Notes: a model not told the origin generated them from the sequence alone. A stretch of DNA of 64,000 bases from Bacillota bacterium (GCA_017889705.1 JAGGAB010000015.1:1-64000); one strand, 5' to 3'. Numbered from the stretch's first letter, positions 44,750-54,354 are shown. Numbers and translations: made by a program.

Positions 44750-45406
44750 TTAAATTTCTACACCTTTCATAGGTGCTAGATTTTCACTTATAATCAATGT
44801 GGCAACCGTTTTGTTTTGTATTTCTTCTACGGTTACCCCAGGGGCAATTTCTTCTAACACTAAACCGGAAGATGTTACCCTCATAACGCCAAGCTCAGTG
44901 ACAATTAAGGAAACAACCCCTTTGGCAGTTAACGGTAGTTCACATTGTTTAAGAATTTTGGGAACATCGCCTTTTGCGGTATGTTCCATGGCAACAATGA
45001 CTTTTTTTGCTCCTACGACCAGATCCATTGCTCCACCCATGCCGGGAACCATCTTGCCAGGAACCATCCAATTGGCAAGGTTTCCCTGTTCATCAACCTG
45101 CAGGGCGCCTAATACAGTTACATCGACATGTCCGCCCCGAATAAGGTTAAACGACATGAAACTGTCAAAGCAGGCACCTCCTGGAAGTATCCCGGCCGGA
45201 ATACCGCCGGCATTGACTAAATCGGGATCTGCTTCAGTAACCGGACCCAAACCTACAAATCCATTTTCAGACTGCAGAGTGATAGATATACCCTCTGGCA
45301 AGAAGGTCGGCACCATGGTCGGCAAGCCAATTCCAAGGTTAACCAGTTCTCCGTCTTCTAGTTCCATTGCCACCCTTTTTGCGATTATTTCCTTGCTGCT
45401 AGGCAT
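44750..45406 (-). CDS. atoA: 3-oxoacid/butyrate-acetoacetate CoA-transferase, subunit B
   Basis: The beta subunit (218 aa) with the catalytic glutamate in [10 protein letters not shown], the glutamyl-CoA intermediate site. [16 protein letters not shown] and [20 protein letters not shown] are also family-typical. The start at 45406 follows GGGGGTAATAAC and overlaps the end of the A subunit gene by 8 nt. It transfers CoA to acetoacetate or short fatty acids. Confidence 0.93.
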   Translation of the reverse strand: MPSSKEIIAKRVAMELEDGELVNLGIGLPTMVPTFLPEGISITLQSENGFVGLGPVTEADPDLVNAGGIPAGILPGGACFDSFMSFNLIRGGHVDVTVLGALQVDEQGNLANWMVPGKMVPGMGGAMDLVVGAKKVIVAMEHTAKGDVPKILKQCELPLTAKGVVSLIVTELGVMRVTSSGLVLEEIAPGVTVEEIQNKTVATLIISENLAPMKGVEI

Positions 45407-46067
45407 TGTTATTACCCCCTTTGCTTGGCACAATCCAGTCCACTAAGACGCCTGGCACCATAACTTCGTCAGGATCGATTTCCCCAATTTCCACAATCTC
45501 TTCTACTTCGGCAATTACAAAATCAGCAGCCAACGCCATTATCGGATTAAAATTGCGGGCACTACGCCGAAAAACAAGATTTCCCGCTTTATCAGCTTTG
45601 TGTGCTGCCAATAAGGCTGCATTTGCTCGCAGCGGCAACTCAATCAGGTACTCCTTTCCTGCAATTGTGTATTTTTCTTTGCCTTCCTCAACAATTGTAC
45701 CCACACCGGTCGGTGTAAGTATTGCCCCTAGTCCGGCCCCGCCGGCTCTAATCCGCTCTGCAAGCGTGCCCTGTGGTGCTAATTCCACATCCAGTTCACC
45801 TGCCATCATTTGCTTACCAGTCTCAGGATTAGTACCGATATGAGAGACTATAGCTTTTTTGAGACGCCGGTCGACAACGAGTTTACCTGCACCTGCATCT
45901 GGCATGCCGGTGTCGTTGCAAATCAGTGTAAGGTCGCGCACCCCGTTTGCCAATATGGCCCCAATCAGGCCATTCGGTGTGCCTACCGCCAGGAAACCGC
46001 CGACCATAATACTCATTCCATCTTTAATAAGTGCAGCGGCGTTTTCCAGTTTGATCACTTTACTCAA
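45399..46067 (-). CDS. atoD: 3-oxoacid/butyrate-acetoacetate CoA-transferase, subunit A
   Basis: The alpha subunit (222 aa) with [48 protein letters not shown] and [20 protein letters not shown], all typical of CoA-transferase subunit A. First gene of the operon; the start (TTG-ATG region at 46067) follows AAAGGAGG. A sigma-54 promoter lies about 50 bp upstream. Confidence 0.93.
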   Translation of the reverse strand: MSKVIKLENAAALIKDGMSIMVGGFLAVGTPNGLIGAILANGVRDLTLICNDTGMPDAGAGKLVVDRRLKKAIVSHIGTNPETGKQMMAGELDVELAPQGTLAERIRAGGAGLGAILTPTGVGTIVEEGKEKYTIAGKEYLIELPLRANAALLAAHKADKAGNLVFRRSARNFNPIMALAADFVIAEVEEIVEIGEIDPDEVMVPGVLVDWIVPSKGGNNNA

Positions 46068-46115
46068 TGTACTTCCTCCTTTGGCAATGAAATTGTGTGT
46101 TTACCTATTACAAAA

Positions 46116-46131
46116 GCAAAAACCGTGCCAA
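46116..46131 (-). promoter_or_regulatory. Sigma-54 (-24/-12) promoter of the ato operon
   Basis: The minus strand reads TTGGCACGGTTTTTGC, matching the consensus TTGGCACG-N4-TTGC with the required 10 bp between GG and GC. It lies 50 bp before atoD and downstream of a gene for a sigma-54-dependent activator. The promoter overlaps the right arm and T tract of the terminator hairpin at 46120-46152. Confidence 0.88.
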
Positions 46132-46152
46132 GAAAAAATCTTGGTACGGTTT
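46118..46152 (-). terminator. Terminator after atoC, overlapping the ato promoter
   Basis: Minus-strand AAACCGTACCAAGA pairs with TCTTGGCACGGTTT around a 5-nt T-rich loop with one mismatch, followed by TTGCTTTTG. It should end transcripts from atoS-atoC. Its 3' half doubles as the -24/-12 promoter. Confidence 0.75.
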
Positions 46153-46208
46153 ACTTGTTTTTGCGGAATTTTCTATATGTTTCGCCTGAATTCACCGAAT
46201 AAACTGAC

Positions 46209-46243
46209 TACATTTTGCGCACAGTGCTTACTTTTTGCGCACT
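46209..46243 (-). promoter_or_regulatory. Paired enhancer-like sites upstream of the ato promoter
   Basis: TACATTTTGCGCACA (46209-46223) and TACTTTTTGCGCACT (46229-46243) are direct repeats exactly 20 bp apart, about two turns of the helix, centred about 80-110 bp upstream of the sigma-54 promoter. Each core TGCGCA is palindromic. This is the layout of activator (AtoC-like) binding sites. The distal one touches the atoC stop codon. Confidence 0.7.
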
Positions 46244-47628
46244 TATGCCTCCCCTTCGCTTGTCAATCCATATTCTTCAATTTTATATTGCAAAGCACGT
46301 CGGCTCATATCCAAATCTCTTGCCGTTTTCATCCGATTTCCCTTATTACGTCGGAGTACATCCCCAATAATTTTATATTCGGTTTCTTTGATAGACTCCC
46401 GCAAGCTCCTGCCTTGCCAAATTTGAACTCTCTGTTGCCGATTGCCATTGACATGCGGCAGCAATTGCGGCGACAAATCTTCAAGAAAGATTACCCGGCC
46501 AGTACTCATAATCACTGCTCGTTCGACCACATTTGACAGTTCCCGGATATTACCGGGCCAGGAATAGCACTCTAAAGCCGCCATGGCTTCGGTATCAAAA
46601 TCATCTACTTCGCGCCCGGTTTCTTTGGCATATTTCTGCAAAAACAGACGGGCCAACAAAGCAATATCTTCCTGTCGTTCCCGTAATGGTGGCATTTCAA
46701 CAGTAACAACTGCAAGACGATAATAAAGATCTTCCCTAAATTCTCCCCGAGCCACCATATCAGGAAGGGAGCGGTTGGTCGCAGCAACAATTCGCATATC
46801 AGACTTTATCGTCTGACTGCCGCCGACCCGCTCAAATTCCTTTTCCTGCAGCACCCGCAGCAATTTTACCTGCACTGACAACGGCATCTCGCCAATTTCA
46901 TCTAGAAATAACGTTCCCCTATCCGCCATCTCGAATCGGCCAATACGACGTGACGCCGCACTGGTAAAAGCCCCTTTCTCATGGCCAAACAATTCACTTT
47001 CTAATAACGTCTCTGGTAGTGCGCTGCAGTTAACCTTAATAAGCGGCCCGCTGGCTCGCCTGCTGTTATAGTGGAGCATATTTACCAACAGTTCCTTCCC
47101 GGTACCGCTTTCCCCGGTTACAAATACAGTAGCCTGCGTCTTGGCAACCCGCGATACAGCCTCATACACCTTGCGCATTTTAGCCGAATGGGTAAGTACC
47201 CCACTCAATCGATAGTGATCAGATAATTCCTTTCTCAGCAAATTAGCCTCAATTGCCAAACGGCGTCCCTCCATCGCCCGACGCAATAGGATTTTAACTT
47301 CGTCAAGGTTGAAGGGCTTTATAATATAATCATAAGCGCCTGATTTCATTGCCTCAACTGCAGCATCAATTGTACCAAAAGCCGTCATCAAAATAATTGC
47401 TGCATTAATTCCGTTCTGCCGCATAACCCGGAAGGCTGTCATTCCATCCATTTTAGGCATACGGATATCCATTACAATTACATCGGGTTGTTCACGCTCA
47501 GCCATTTCTATAGCGCTCAGGCCGTCCTCTGCTTCCATTACCTCGTACCCTTCGCGGCGCAGTACAACCCCCAACATTGCCCGTACCCCTTCTTCATCAT
47601 CAACTATCAATATTTTTTTCGTTAACAT
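46243..47628 (-). CDS. atoC: Sigma-54-dependent response regulator (AtoC-like)
   Basis: A 461-residue NtrC-type activator: receiver domain (residues 1-120; phospho-Asp in VIVMDIRMPKMDG), AAA+ domain (Walker A GESGTGKE, Walker B GTLFLDEIGEM), and a Fis-type helix-turn-helix (KTARDLDMSRRALQYKIEEY). The sigma-54 contact loop reads GAFTSA instead of the consensus GAFTGA. It overlaps atoS by 29 nt and sits directly upstream of the ato operon, so it is the likely activator of that operon. Confidence 0.92.
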   Translation of the reverse strand: MLTKKILIVDDEEGVRAMLGVVLRREGYEVMEAEDGLSAIEMAEREQPDVIVMDIRMPKMDGMTAFRVMRQNGINAAIILMTAFGTIDAAVEAMKSGAYDYIIKPFNLDEVKILLRRAMEGRRLAIEANLLRKELSDHYRLSGVLTHSAKMRKVYEAVSRVAKTQATVFVTGESGTGKELLVNMLHYNSRRASGPLIKVNCSALPETLLESELFGHEKGAFTSAASRRIGRFEMADRGTLFLDEIGEMPLSVQVKLLRVLQEKEFERVGGSQTIKSDMRIVAATNRSLPDMVARGEFREDLYYRLAVVTVEMPPLRERQEDIALLARLFLQKYAKETGREVDDFDTEAMAALECYSWPGNIRELSNVVERAVIMSTGRVIFLEDLSPQLLPHVNGNRQQRVQIWQGRSLRESIKETEYKIIGDVLRRNKGNRMKTARDLDMSRRALQYKIEEYGLTSEGEA

Positions 47629-49468
47629 AGCACTTTTCCCCCTGGTGATAGATACGAGGTATTGTAATTCTAATCACTGCCCCGCCGTCAGGATTGTCCT
47701 CAATATCGATTTGTCCACCGCGTGCGGCAACAATCCGTTGTACTACTGCTAACCCTAAACCGGTACCGGTTTGCTTAGTAGTAAAAAATGGATCAAATAC
47801 TTTGTCACGGATGGCCTCAGGAATACCCGGTCCGGAGTCGATAAACGCAATCTCAATAGTATCTGTTTCTGCTTGATAGCCAGCCTTCACACGAATAATC
47901 CCGTTCTTTTCGATAGCCTGCAACGAATTAATCAATAAATTCAAAAAGATTTGTTTAAATTGTTCGTCATCTAGATAGACCTGCGGTAAATTCTCAGCAA
48001 TCATTGTCTCAAATACAATGCCACACCGCTTCACCTGACTTTGTAGCAAAATCATAGTATCTTGCAATACTTTGGCTAAATCAGTCAGTGCTTCGGTCTT
48101 CGGGCACGGTCTAGAAAAATACAGCAACGTCTCAATAATGCGATTCATCCGATCAGCTTCACGCAAAAGCAACGGCAAATACGTATTCCGTTCCTCATCA
48201 CTGCCGGCATTTTGGAAGTATTGTAAAAATCCGGTAATACTTGTCAGCGGATTACGAATTTCATGGGCAACACCGGCCATCAATTCGCCAAGAGTTGCCA
48301 GACGGTCAGCCCGATTAACTTGCTCTTCTAGGCGCTTTCGCTCTGTCAAATCTTCAAATACCAATACAGCGCCTAACACTATCCCGTCAATATCGCGAAG
48401 CATAGACGTCGAAACACTTATCCATATTTTCCCATGAAGAATTGGATACGATGTCTGCCCACCGATACACGTTTCTCCAGTACGAAGTGTTTTCAGCAGT
48501 TGACTCTTAAAATCCACATCCTGAATGAATAAATCCTCATAATACTCACCGATTACCTCTTGGACAGAATAACCGGTCATTCTCTCTGCCGCTTTGTTAA
48601 AGGCTGTTATTTTACCATTCATATCAACAGCAATAATGCCGTCTGCTATGCTTTCCATTATGTTTTCACTTAATGTCCGTGCATCACCTAACGCCACAGC
48701 CAATTCATTAATTGTGGACGCAACTTCCCCCATTTCGCCTCTAACCCCGGTAATATGCTGGTGGAGATTAAAACGCAACCTTCTTACACCCCGAATCACA
48801 ACCTGGACATTTTTTAATATATCTGACGTAAGCCGAAGTACAAGCAACCCACTGATCAAAATGCCGATAGTTATAGAAATAAGCAAACCCCTATCCATAT
48901 CTGCCAGCTGATTTTGGATATCATCTGTAAGCTCATTGATAAAAATATAGCCTATTACCTTTTCCTCGCGGACAATCGGCCGCATTGCATTCATGATATT
49001 CCCGCGGACCAAACTGCCAAATTCTACGCGAAATTGATTATTAGTCATAACCAATCTGCCTGGATGCGTTTCTTCGATAGATCTTCCTACCGTATACCCA
49101 AAATCACTCGCTGGGCCATAGGTAATAATTGCATCAAGTTCGCGCGAGTACATACCCGCACCCAAACCAGGTGATGAAGCCGCAATTTCATCAGATATTC
49201 CCTCAAGTTCTTTATTGAGAATTTTTATTTTTTCTTCCCGCGAAAGCAACGCAGCCCCATTGCGCAACAATATTCCATCAAATCCGTCCGGCCCAAGTCT
49301 GGTATCCAAAATATATGCAATTGCCGCCAATTTGCCGCGTTTTTCCTCCAACAGACTCTGCTCTGCGTTCTGTTTCATAACATAGCCGGCAACCAGAATT
49401 GGAATATTTACGATAAGCAGCGAAAGCAAGATCAATTGTCCGCGCAAGCTCTTCAACCAAAAGTTCAT
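47600..49468 (-). CDS. atoS: Sensor histidine kinase (AtoS-like)
   Basis: A 622-residue membrane kinase: helix about residues 10-30, periplasmic Cache-type sensor (about 35-180), second helix about 187-210, HAMP-like region, PAS domain (about 270-375; FNKAAERMTGYSVQEVIGEY), H-box VAHEIRNPLTSITGFLQYF, and HATPase N/G boxes (DSGPGIPEAIRDKVFDPFFT, GTGLGLAVVQRIV). It probably senses a short-chain fatty acid and phosphorylates the adjacent AtoC. Confidence 0.92.
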   Translation of the reverse strand: MNFWLKSLRGQLILLSLLIVNIPILVAGYVMKQNAEQSLLEEKRGKLAAIAYILDTRLGPDGFDGILLRNGAALLSREEKIKILNKELEGISDEIAASSPGLGAGMYSRELDAIITYGPASDFGYTVGRSIEETHPGRLVMTNNQFRVEFGSLVRGNIMNAMRPIVREEKVIGYIFINELTDDIQNQLADMDRGLLISITIGILISGLLVLRLTSDILKNVQVVIRGVRRLRFNLHQHITGVRGEMGEVASTINELAVALGDARTLSENIMESIADGIIAVDMNGKITAFNKAAERMTGYSVQEVIGEYYEDLFIQDVDFKSQLLKTLRTGETCIGGQTSYPILHGKIWISVSTSMLRDIDGIVLGAVLVFEDLTERKRLEEQVNRADRLATLGELMAGVAHEIRNPLTSITGFLQYFQNAGSDEERNTYLPLLLREADRMNRIIETLLYFSRPCPKTEALTDLAKVLQDTMILLQSQVKRCGIVFETMIAENLPQVYLDDEQFKQIFLNLLINSLQAIEKNGIIRVKAGYQAETDTIEIAFIDSGPGIPEAIRDKVFDPFFTTKQTGTGLGLAVVQRIVAARGGQIDIEDNPDGGAVIRITIPRIYHQGEKCYVNEKNIDS

Positions 49469-49853
49469 TCTCCCCCCCCTTTCACTTCCGACATAACTAC
49501 TATCATCAATTACTATTGCAAGTTTTATGCCACTATTTTTTTCTATAGTTTTTTTGTATAGTTATTTATTATTTTTTTACGAATTTTATTATCATAGATA
49601 AGTGCACAGTCACAAATCCCCTTATTTTGAGACTGAGTTTTTGAACTATAGTTTACTTTACTATCTTCTTAATAAATTTTTGTTATATAAATGGAAACTT
49701 AATTCAGGCTGCGTTTAACGCTGTTTAAATTGATTATGAGCATTACATGATTTCTCAAAACCGCTAAGAATATAAATATAGAGCTGCAAGAAAGTCAATT
49801 CTTACAGCTCTCAAATATGATCAAACCAAGTATTTAGAGTAATGAGGATGTAT
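49469..49853. other. Intergenic region before atoS; AT-rich, one terminator-like hairpin
   Basis: No gene is visible. The part just upstream of atoS is very AT-rich. At 49781-49810 GAGCTG-CAAGAA ... TTCTTA-CAGCTC forms a hairpin that likely terminates the M20 peptidase transcript on the minus strand only if read-through extends, or acts in the other orientation; on the minus strand it lies 41 nt after the M20 stop codon, the expected place. Confidence 0.5.
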
Positions 49854-51164
49854 TTACTTCAATGGCCATTTTGCCGACAACTCGTCAATTAGTTCAAGTA
49901 GTGATACTGTCCGTGGAATAAAGGTATCCAAAAATACCTCTTCTTTTTCGGTATGTTCAAGCATGGGATCAGCTTCGACGCCAAGAGCGTCAATTGTCGG
50001 AATGAACTTAGCGGTAGTATTGCCTACAGTCATACCGCCGGCAATCCATTCCACTACATCTGCATTGTATTCCCGTTTGACAATATCTTTGTACATGTCA
50101 ATAACTTGCACAGATTTAGGAGTTTTCTCCATCGGCAGACCGGTAATGCCACCCTCGATGGTTACTTTTGTTCCCGGTACAAGGGTTTTGTTGGCTAACA
50201 CTTTAATTTCTTTGTCAAGGCGCTCTAATTCGGACATTTTGTAAGAACGCAGCTGGATTTTGGCAGATGCATTATCGGCAACACGGTTTACGCGGGAGTT
50301 TGTAGAGGTAATTGTCCCTACATTAATCCAGTTATCAGGTATGTATTGGCCATGGTCTTTTATATTTTTTGCGGCTAACGCATCAGCGGTAAAATCCTTG
50401 GGGTTTCCTGGCAGGGGACTATTGAGTTTACCCAACAGCGTAATTTGATTGGCAAGTTCCATGATCGCGCTGGCAGAAGCTTGGGGAGCATTGCCGGCAT
50501 GTCCTTGAATACCTGTTACTTTGATTTCATAATTGGCGCTGCCTTTGCGCTGGGTGCAAATCCCCCAGTTAGGCCGAGAACCGTCAACAATCAGTGCCAA
50601 ATCAGCCTGCTTGGCCAATTCTTCTAATATGGCTTCTTCAGTTTGCGAACCGGTTTCTTCTTCGGCATCAAAATAAATAATGATTTCGCCAAAGTTTTTA
50701 ATTCCGATTTCGTTTATGGCTTTTGCCATATAAACCATTTGCACTACAGAGGCTTTGCAATCACCGGCTCCGGGACCATAGCCCTTCGTTCCCTCAATCG
50801 CAAAAGGGCGCTTCGCCGCTTCACCGGGATCAAATACGGTATCTGTGTGCGGTGATAACAAGACACGCAGTTTGCCTTCGCCTTTAATGCGGGCAATTAC
50901 ATGGCGGCCTTTGTCATTATCACGAAATTCCACAGTTGCCCCTAGGGCTTCTAGCTTGTCCTGAAGATAAGCCGCAATCTTTTTGCTCCCGTCCAGATTG
51001 CCTGTCCCAGAATCAATGCTGACTAAATACCCCAAATCTTTGATATAGTCATCATAATAATTGGACACCACCGATTTAACTGGGCTTACAGGTGTGGCAA
51101 ATACTCCGGCTGCCGTAAACACCATAGCCACTACAACAACTAATGACATCAGACTTTTTTTCAC
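49854..51164 (-). CDS. Exported M20-family zinc peptidase (glutamate carboxypeptidase-like)
   Basis: A 436-residue precursor. GTG at 51164 is chosen since AGGAGG lies 7 nt upstream and it gives a signal peptide (KKSLMSLVVVVAMVFTAAG, cut after VFA). M20 metal ligands: SPHTDTVFD, GAGDCKASV, DAEEETGSQ, and the late His near DPMLEHTEKEEV. The dimerisation (lid) domain is present (GIQGHAGNAPQASASAIMEL). Closest in build to secreted carboxypeptidase G2-like enzymes that cleave C-terminal glutamate. Substrate not determined. Confidence 0.88.
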   Translation of the reverse strand: MKKSLMSLVVVVAMVFTAAGVFATPVSPVKSVVSNYYDDYIKDLGYLVSIDSGTGNLDGSKKIAAYLQDKLEALGATVEFRDNDKGRHVIARIKGEGKLRVLLSPHTDTVFDPGEAAKRPFAIEGTKGYGPGAGDCKASVVQMVYMAKAINEIGIKNFGEIIIYFDAEEETGSQTEEAILEELAKQADLALIVDGSRPNWGICTQRKGSANYEIKVTGIQGHAGNAPQASASAIMELANQITLLGKLNSPLPGNPKDFTADALAAKNIKDHGQYIPDNWINVGTITSTNSRVNRVADNASAKIQLRSYKMSELERLDKEIKVLANKTLVPGTKVTIEGGITGLPMEKTPKSVQVIDMYKDIVKREYNADVVEWIAGGMTVGNTTAKFIPTIDALGVEADPMLEHTEKEEVFLDTFIPRTVSLLELIDELSAKWPLK

Positions 51165-51279
51165 ATTTTTACCTCCTTTTTCTAAATATAACCAAATATA
51201 TTGTAACATAGATAAAATGAAGCACCAATAATTTAATTGAATTTTATGACTTTTTTTTGAGAAATAAAAAGTACTTATT

Positions 51280-51323
51280 AACAGACCTCCTGCCAAATCA
51301 AGTAATTCGGCAGGAGGTCTGTT
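51280..51323 (-). terminator. Terminator of the LysE gene
   Basis: AACAGACCTCCTGCC (51280-51294) and GGCAGGAGGTCTGTT (51309-51323) form a perfect 15-bp stem with a 14-nt loop. The T tract on the minus strand is weak (TAATAAG). Confidence 0.75.
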
Positions 51324-51352
51324 GAACTTTGCAAGCTTAAACATTACCACTT

Positions 51353-51979
51353 TTAACGTTCAGAAAATGCCACCCGCAACCCAAACCCGACAAAAAGCAA
51401 CCCGGTAACCCAGTTAAACCATGTTTGTATTCTTTCAGATTTCATGAACCAAGCACGTATTCTTGATGATGCTAACACACAGATGCTTAATACAACAAAT
51501 CCCATAATCACAAAAACTGCACCAAGTAACAGCATCTGCTGGGTCCCATACATACTATTGCTATCAATAAATTGAGGTAAAAAACTCAGAAAGAAAAGTG
51601 ACGTCTTGGGGTTTAATGCAGAAGTTAAAAAACCGGTAAGAAATAAGTGCTGACTTTTCGTATTTCCCTCCTCTGAATCTACCAGCAGAAGTTTTTGCCT
51701 GTTTAGCAGACACCGGATACCAATATAGAATAGGTACCCCGCACCGATTACTTTTATGCAAAAAAAAGCAAAGTAGGAGGCTTTTAATAGTACACCTAAT
51801 CCAAAAGAAGCCGCCAATACTTGAAATATATCACCTGTTGACGCCCCCAGTGCCGCCTTAAATCCCGCTCTCCGTCCATCAGTAACCCCTTTTGTAACCA
51901 CGCAAATGATATTAGGTCCTGGTGACAATAGCAAGATTAATGATACAGAAGCGAACAACCAAATATTTGTAAATTCCAT
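51353..51979 (-). CDS. LysE-family amino acid exporter
   Basis: A 208-residue membrane protein with about six helices and the family start SLILLLSPGPNIICVVTKGV followed by GRRAGFKAALGASTGDIFQV. The ATG at 51979 has AGGG at 9 nt and is preferred over an ATG three codons before it. It likely exports an amino acid or homoserine-lactone-like compound; the substrate is unknown. Confidence 0.9.
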   Translation of the reverse strand: MEFTNIWLFASVSLILLLSPGPNIICVVTKGVTDGRRAGFKAALGASTGDIFQVLAASFGLGVLLKASYFAFFCIKVIGAGYLFYIGIRCLLNRQKLLLVDSEEGNTKSQHLFLTGFLTSALNPKTSLFFLSFLPQFIDSNSMYGTQQMLLLGAVFVIMGFVVLSICVLASSRIRAWFMKSERIQTWFNWVTGLLFVGFGLRVAFSER

Positions 51980-52054
51980 AAATATCATCCCTATTTCTGT
52001 ATTTGTGTTGTGTGAATCTATATTCCTAACTTATTCATCGCGCTGATATCGGTT

Positions 52055-52684
52055 TCATGCCATCCTACCCGCCAAAGCCATCATAAGAAAACCACAAAAA
52101 GCAGCATTATCAACCTGTAAGGCTGTATGGACTTCTTGTTTCATTTGTAAGATTTGTTCTCGAAAAGAAGCGTAGAATTCATAGGTTGGCGTGGAATTGT
52201 ATTTGAGGCCTGTCAATTCAAAATACTCTATTATCCCTTTCACGGTAGTAGGTTTAATGAAAGCCTCCGTATTGGGCCGGTAATATATAGAATAGATCGT
52301 TAGTAACGGCCATTTCGCCAGCTTGTACTCACTTAAGAGTCCAGTCATCATTCTAAACCCAAAAGCCTGATCTCCGTGCAAAAACTCCTTCAACCCATGG
52401 GCTAAATGCTCTTTTTCTCCATCACTTAAACCTTTCACAAAATCTCTAAACTTTGGCTTTTCAAATATAGAAATTAAAGAGGACTGAGCAACAATCTTAC
52501 CCATGGCTTCTACAATATTGTGGGCATATTCAAACTGTCCAATTGCGAAACTGTCCTGTGCCATCTTTTTCATTTTCTCTACTTTGTGCTTTTTTATCAA
52601 TGCGAGCATCTCTGGATGCGAGAATCCGCCTGGAAAACGCATTAAAAAATTTTTCTCTGCTTCTTTGAGTTTTGCTTTGTTCAC
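52055..52684 (-). CDS. Conserved-looking hypothetical protein, about 210 aa
   Basis: Cytoplasmic, mostly helical and rich in Lys, Phe and Met, with no membrane segment or recognised catalytic motif. GTG at 52684 has the best spacing to AAGGAG; an ATG at 52693 is too close to that site. The order of helices (NFLMRFPGGFSHPEML, AHNIVEAMGKIVAQSSLISI, AAFCGFLMMALAGRMA) is typical of a real protein. It lies 34 nt after the methyltransferase gene on the same strand and may be cotranscribed with it. Confidence 0.7.
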   Translation of the reverse strand: MNKAKLKEAEKNFLMRFPGGFSHPEMLALIKKHKVEKMKKMAQDSFAIGQFEYAHNIVEAMGKIVAQSSLISIFEKPKFRDFVKGLSDGEKEHLAHGLKEFLHGDQAFGFRMMTGLLSEYKLAKWPLLTIYSIYYRPNTEAFIKPTTVKGIIEYFELTGLKYNSTPTYEFYASFREQILQMKQEVHTALQVDNAAFCGFLMMALAGRMA

Positions 52685-52718
52685 AACCACCATCTCCTTT
52701 TAAGGTTTTGACCAACAA

Positions 52719-53585
52719 TTATACTTTCCTTGCTGCTATGGCAATCCAGTCTCCACCATTTGAATAGGTCTCGCCAATTAAATCATTCCAGACATATTCA
52801 ACCTTAAATCCGTTATCCTGTAGTACCTCGTTTATTGTTTGCAGTGAATAATCATGAAACCAAATTCGATATGTTTTAAACTCACCATCTTCGGCAATAA
52901 CCGTATATTGATTTAACCAGACATCATTATCAGGATAATCAAAGCCTTGCTCCAATACTAGATGTCTACCTGATTGCCAAAATCCATCTTCAGCAAAATA
53001 CCAGCGATTGCCCAACCCTTCACGCATTCGTAAGACACGGGTAGAAACATCAAATATAAACAAACCGTCTTTTTTCAAAGCTTTATGAACAATTCGCAGT
53101 AAACTATTTCGGGCTTCATCAGAAAAGGTACTTAATTCTCCATATATCTGTAATACGCTATCAAACACATGCTCATAGGTAATATCAAAAAAATTACTAC
53201 AGACATATTCAATATCCAGTTGCAATTCGTCAGCTTTCTTTTGTGCGTAATTTATTGATCGTTTCGATATGTCAATACCTGTTACCCGTATGCCTTTTTG
53301 ACACAATCTACTGCTATATAAGCCAGGGCCACAACCTAAATCGAGCACCTTGTCGTGAGATTTTAGGATCGAGGTGCGCACAAGATGTTCCACCGTTTTT
53401 TCAATGATCGGCAATGTTCTGCTGGCACCATTAGAATCAGGATTTAAATGTGCCTCCAGCATACTCTTTGATATATGTGGATCGTCCCAGAATAAAAGTT
53501 CTCCAGCTTGAAAGAGTTCAGGCTTTCTTACAGATTCGCGCAGACATTCAAAGAGCTTTTGCATTATTGTTACGTCTTCTCTCAT
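52719..53585 (-). CDS. Class I SAM-dependent methyltransferase
   Basis: A 288-residue protein. The start at 53585 follows GGGAGAAGG. SAM-binding motif I is VLDLGCGPGLYSSRLCQKG, with the acidic motif II end GIRVTGIDIS; FIFDVSTRVL is motif IV. The first about 70 residues form an N-terminal extension (DDPHISKSMLEAHLNPDSNG). The substrate cannot be told from sequence. Confidence 0.87.
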   Translation of the reverse strand: MREDVTIMQKLFECLRESVRKPELFQAGELLFWDDPHISKSMLEAHLNPDSNGASRTLPIIEKTVEHLVRTSILKSHDKVLDLGCGPGLYSSRLCQKGIRVTGIDISKRSINYAQKKADELQLDIEYVCSNFFDITYEHVFDSVLQIYGELSTFSDEARNSLLRIVHKALKKDGLFIFDVSTRVLRMREGLGNRWYFAEDGFWQSGRHLVLEQGFDYPDNDVWLNQYTVIAEDGEFKTYRIWFHDYSLQTINEVLQDNGFKVEYVWNDLIGETYSNGGDWIAIAARKV

Positions 53586-53790
53586 CAAACCTTCTCCCAT
53601 ACACAACTTTCTAAGTTATCCATTTCCCATACGAAGCAAAAAACTCCTGCTTAATCTAACAAAATTTGTTAGTAATTACTCTTTATTCGCGCTTGTGGCT
53701 AAACGATACTAAAACAATCATTTTTTCACCTTCAGAAGCAGGATTCATCTCTTGCGTAAAGAATCGTACCTTAAGTAGGGAGGGATACCA

Positions 53791-54285
53791 TTGAAAAAGC
53801 TCTTACTTGCCATTATTTTCATTATGACCGCAAATGTATGCTTTGCCGAAGATGTATATACTGTTACAGACTCAGGGTTTACTAAATATCTTCATACCGA
53901 CTCATTAAAAGCAACCGTTACCTCAAAATCCGAGCAAGCATCGATTTTTGAAATGACATATACTCTGATCTGCATACCTGATAAAGAGTCTTTAGCTAAA
54001 TTAAAAAGTCAAACTTTCAACGACAAGATCATCAACCAAAAGCAAACCTTTACATTCAAATGCTCTTTTAACAAAACCACCAACCAATGGAACCAGGATG
54101 GGTCGGTCTGGATAAACAGCAATGAGCTTTGGGGGGACTCACCTGAAAAGGTCTTATATGAATCTCATGGCAACATGCCGGCAGGAGCCTATTATGGCGA
54201 AAGCCCTGAAGCAGTTTTCAATAGAAACATCGTTGTTGCCGCATACAATTATGTTGTGTCTCATAAGTTAATTACTTATAATTGA
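53791..54285 (+). CDS. Small exported protein, function unknown
   Basis: A 164-residue precursor starting at TTG 53791 with GGGAGGG 6 nt upstream. The signal peptide is KKLLLAIIFIMTANVCFAED. The mature protein (FTKYLHTDSLKATVTSKSEQ, FKCSFNKTTNQWNQDGSVWI) is a mainly beta-strand, surface-protein-like sequence found in Negativicutes; no named family was recognised. Confidence 0.75.
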   Translation: MKKLLLAIIFIMTANVCFAEDVYTVTDSGFTKYLHTDSLKATVTSKSEQASIFEMTYTLICIPDKESLAKLKSQTFNDKIINQKQTFTFKCSFNKTTNQWNQDGSVWINSNELWGDSPEKVLYESHGNMPAGAYYGESPEAVFNRNIVVAAYNYVVSHKLITYN

Positions 54286-54354
54286 TCGCGCATATGGTAT
54301 TACTACATCAAACCAGTATGTATGAATAATTATTAATTCGTAAGCAACATATAA

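Noticed and set aside
44799..45446. A 215-codon plus-strand frame opposite the CoA-transferase gene
   Set aside because: It mirrors the confidently called atoA gene; antisense open frames of this length are common opposite coding sequence.
45859..46536. A 225-codon plus-strand frame across the ato promoter
   Set aside because: It spans atoD, the sigma-54 promoter, enhancer sites and atoC on the opposite strand; an artefact of open reading.
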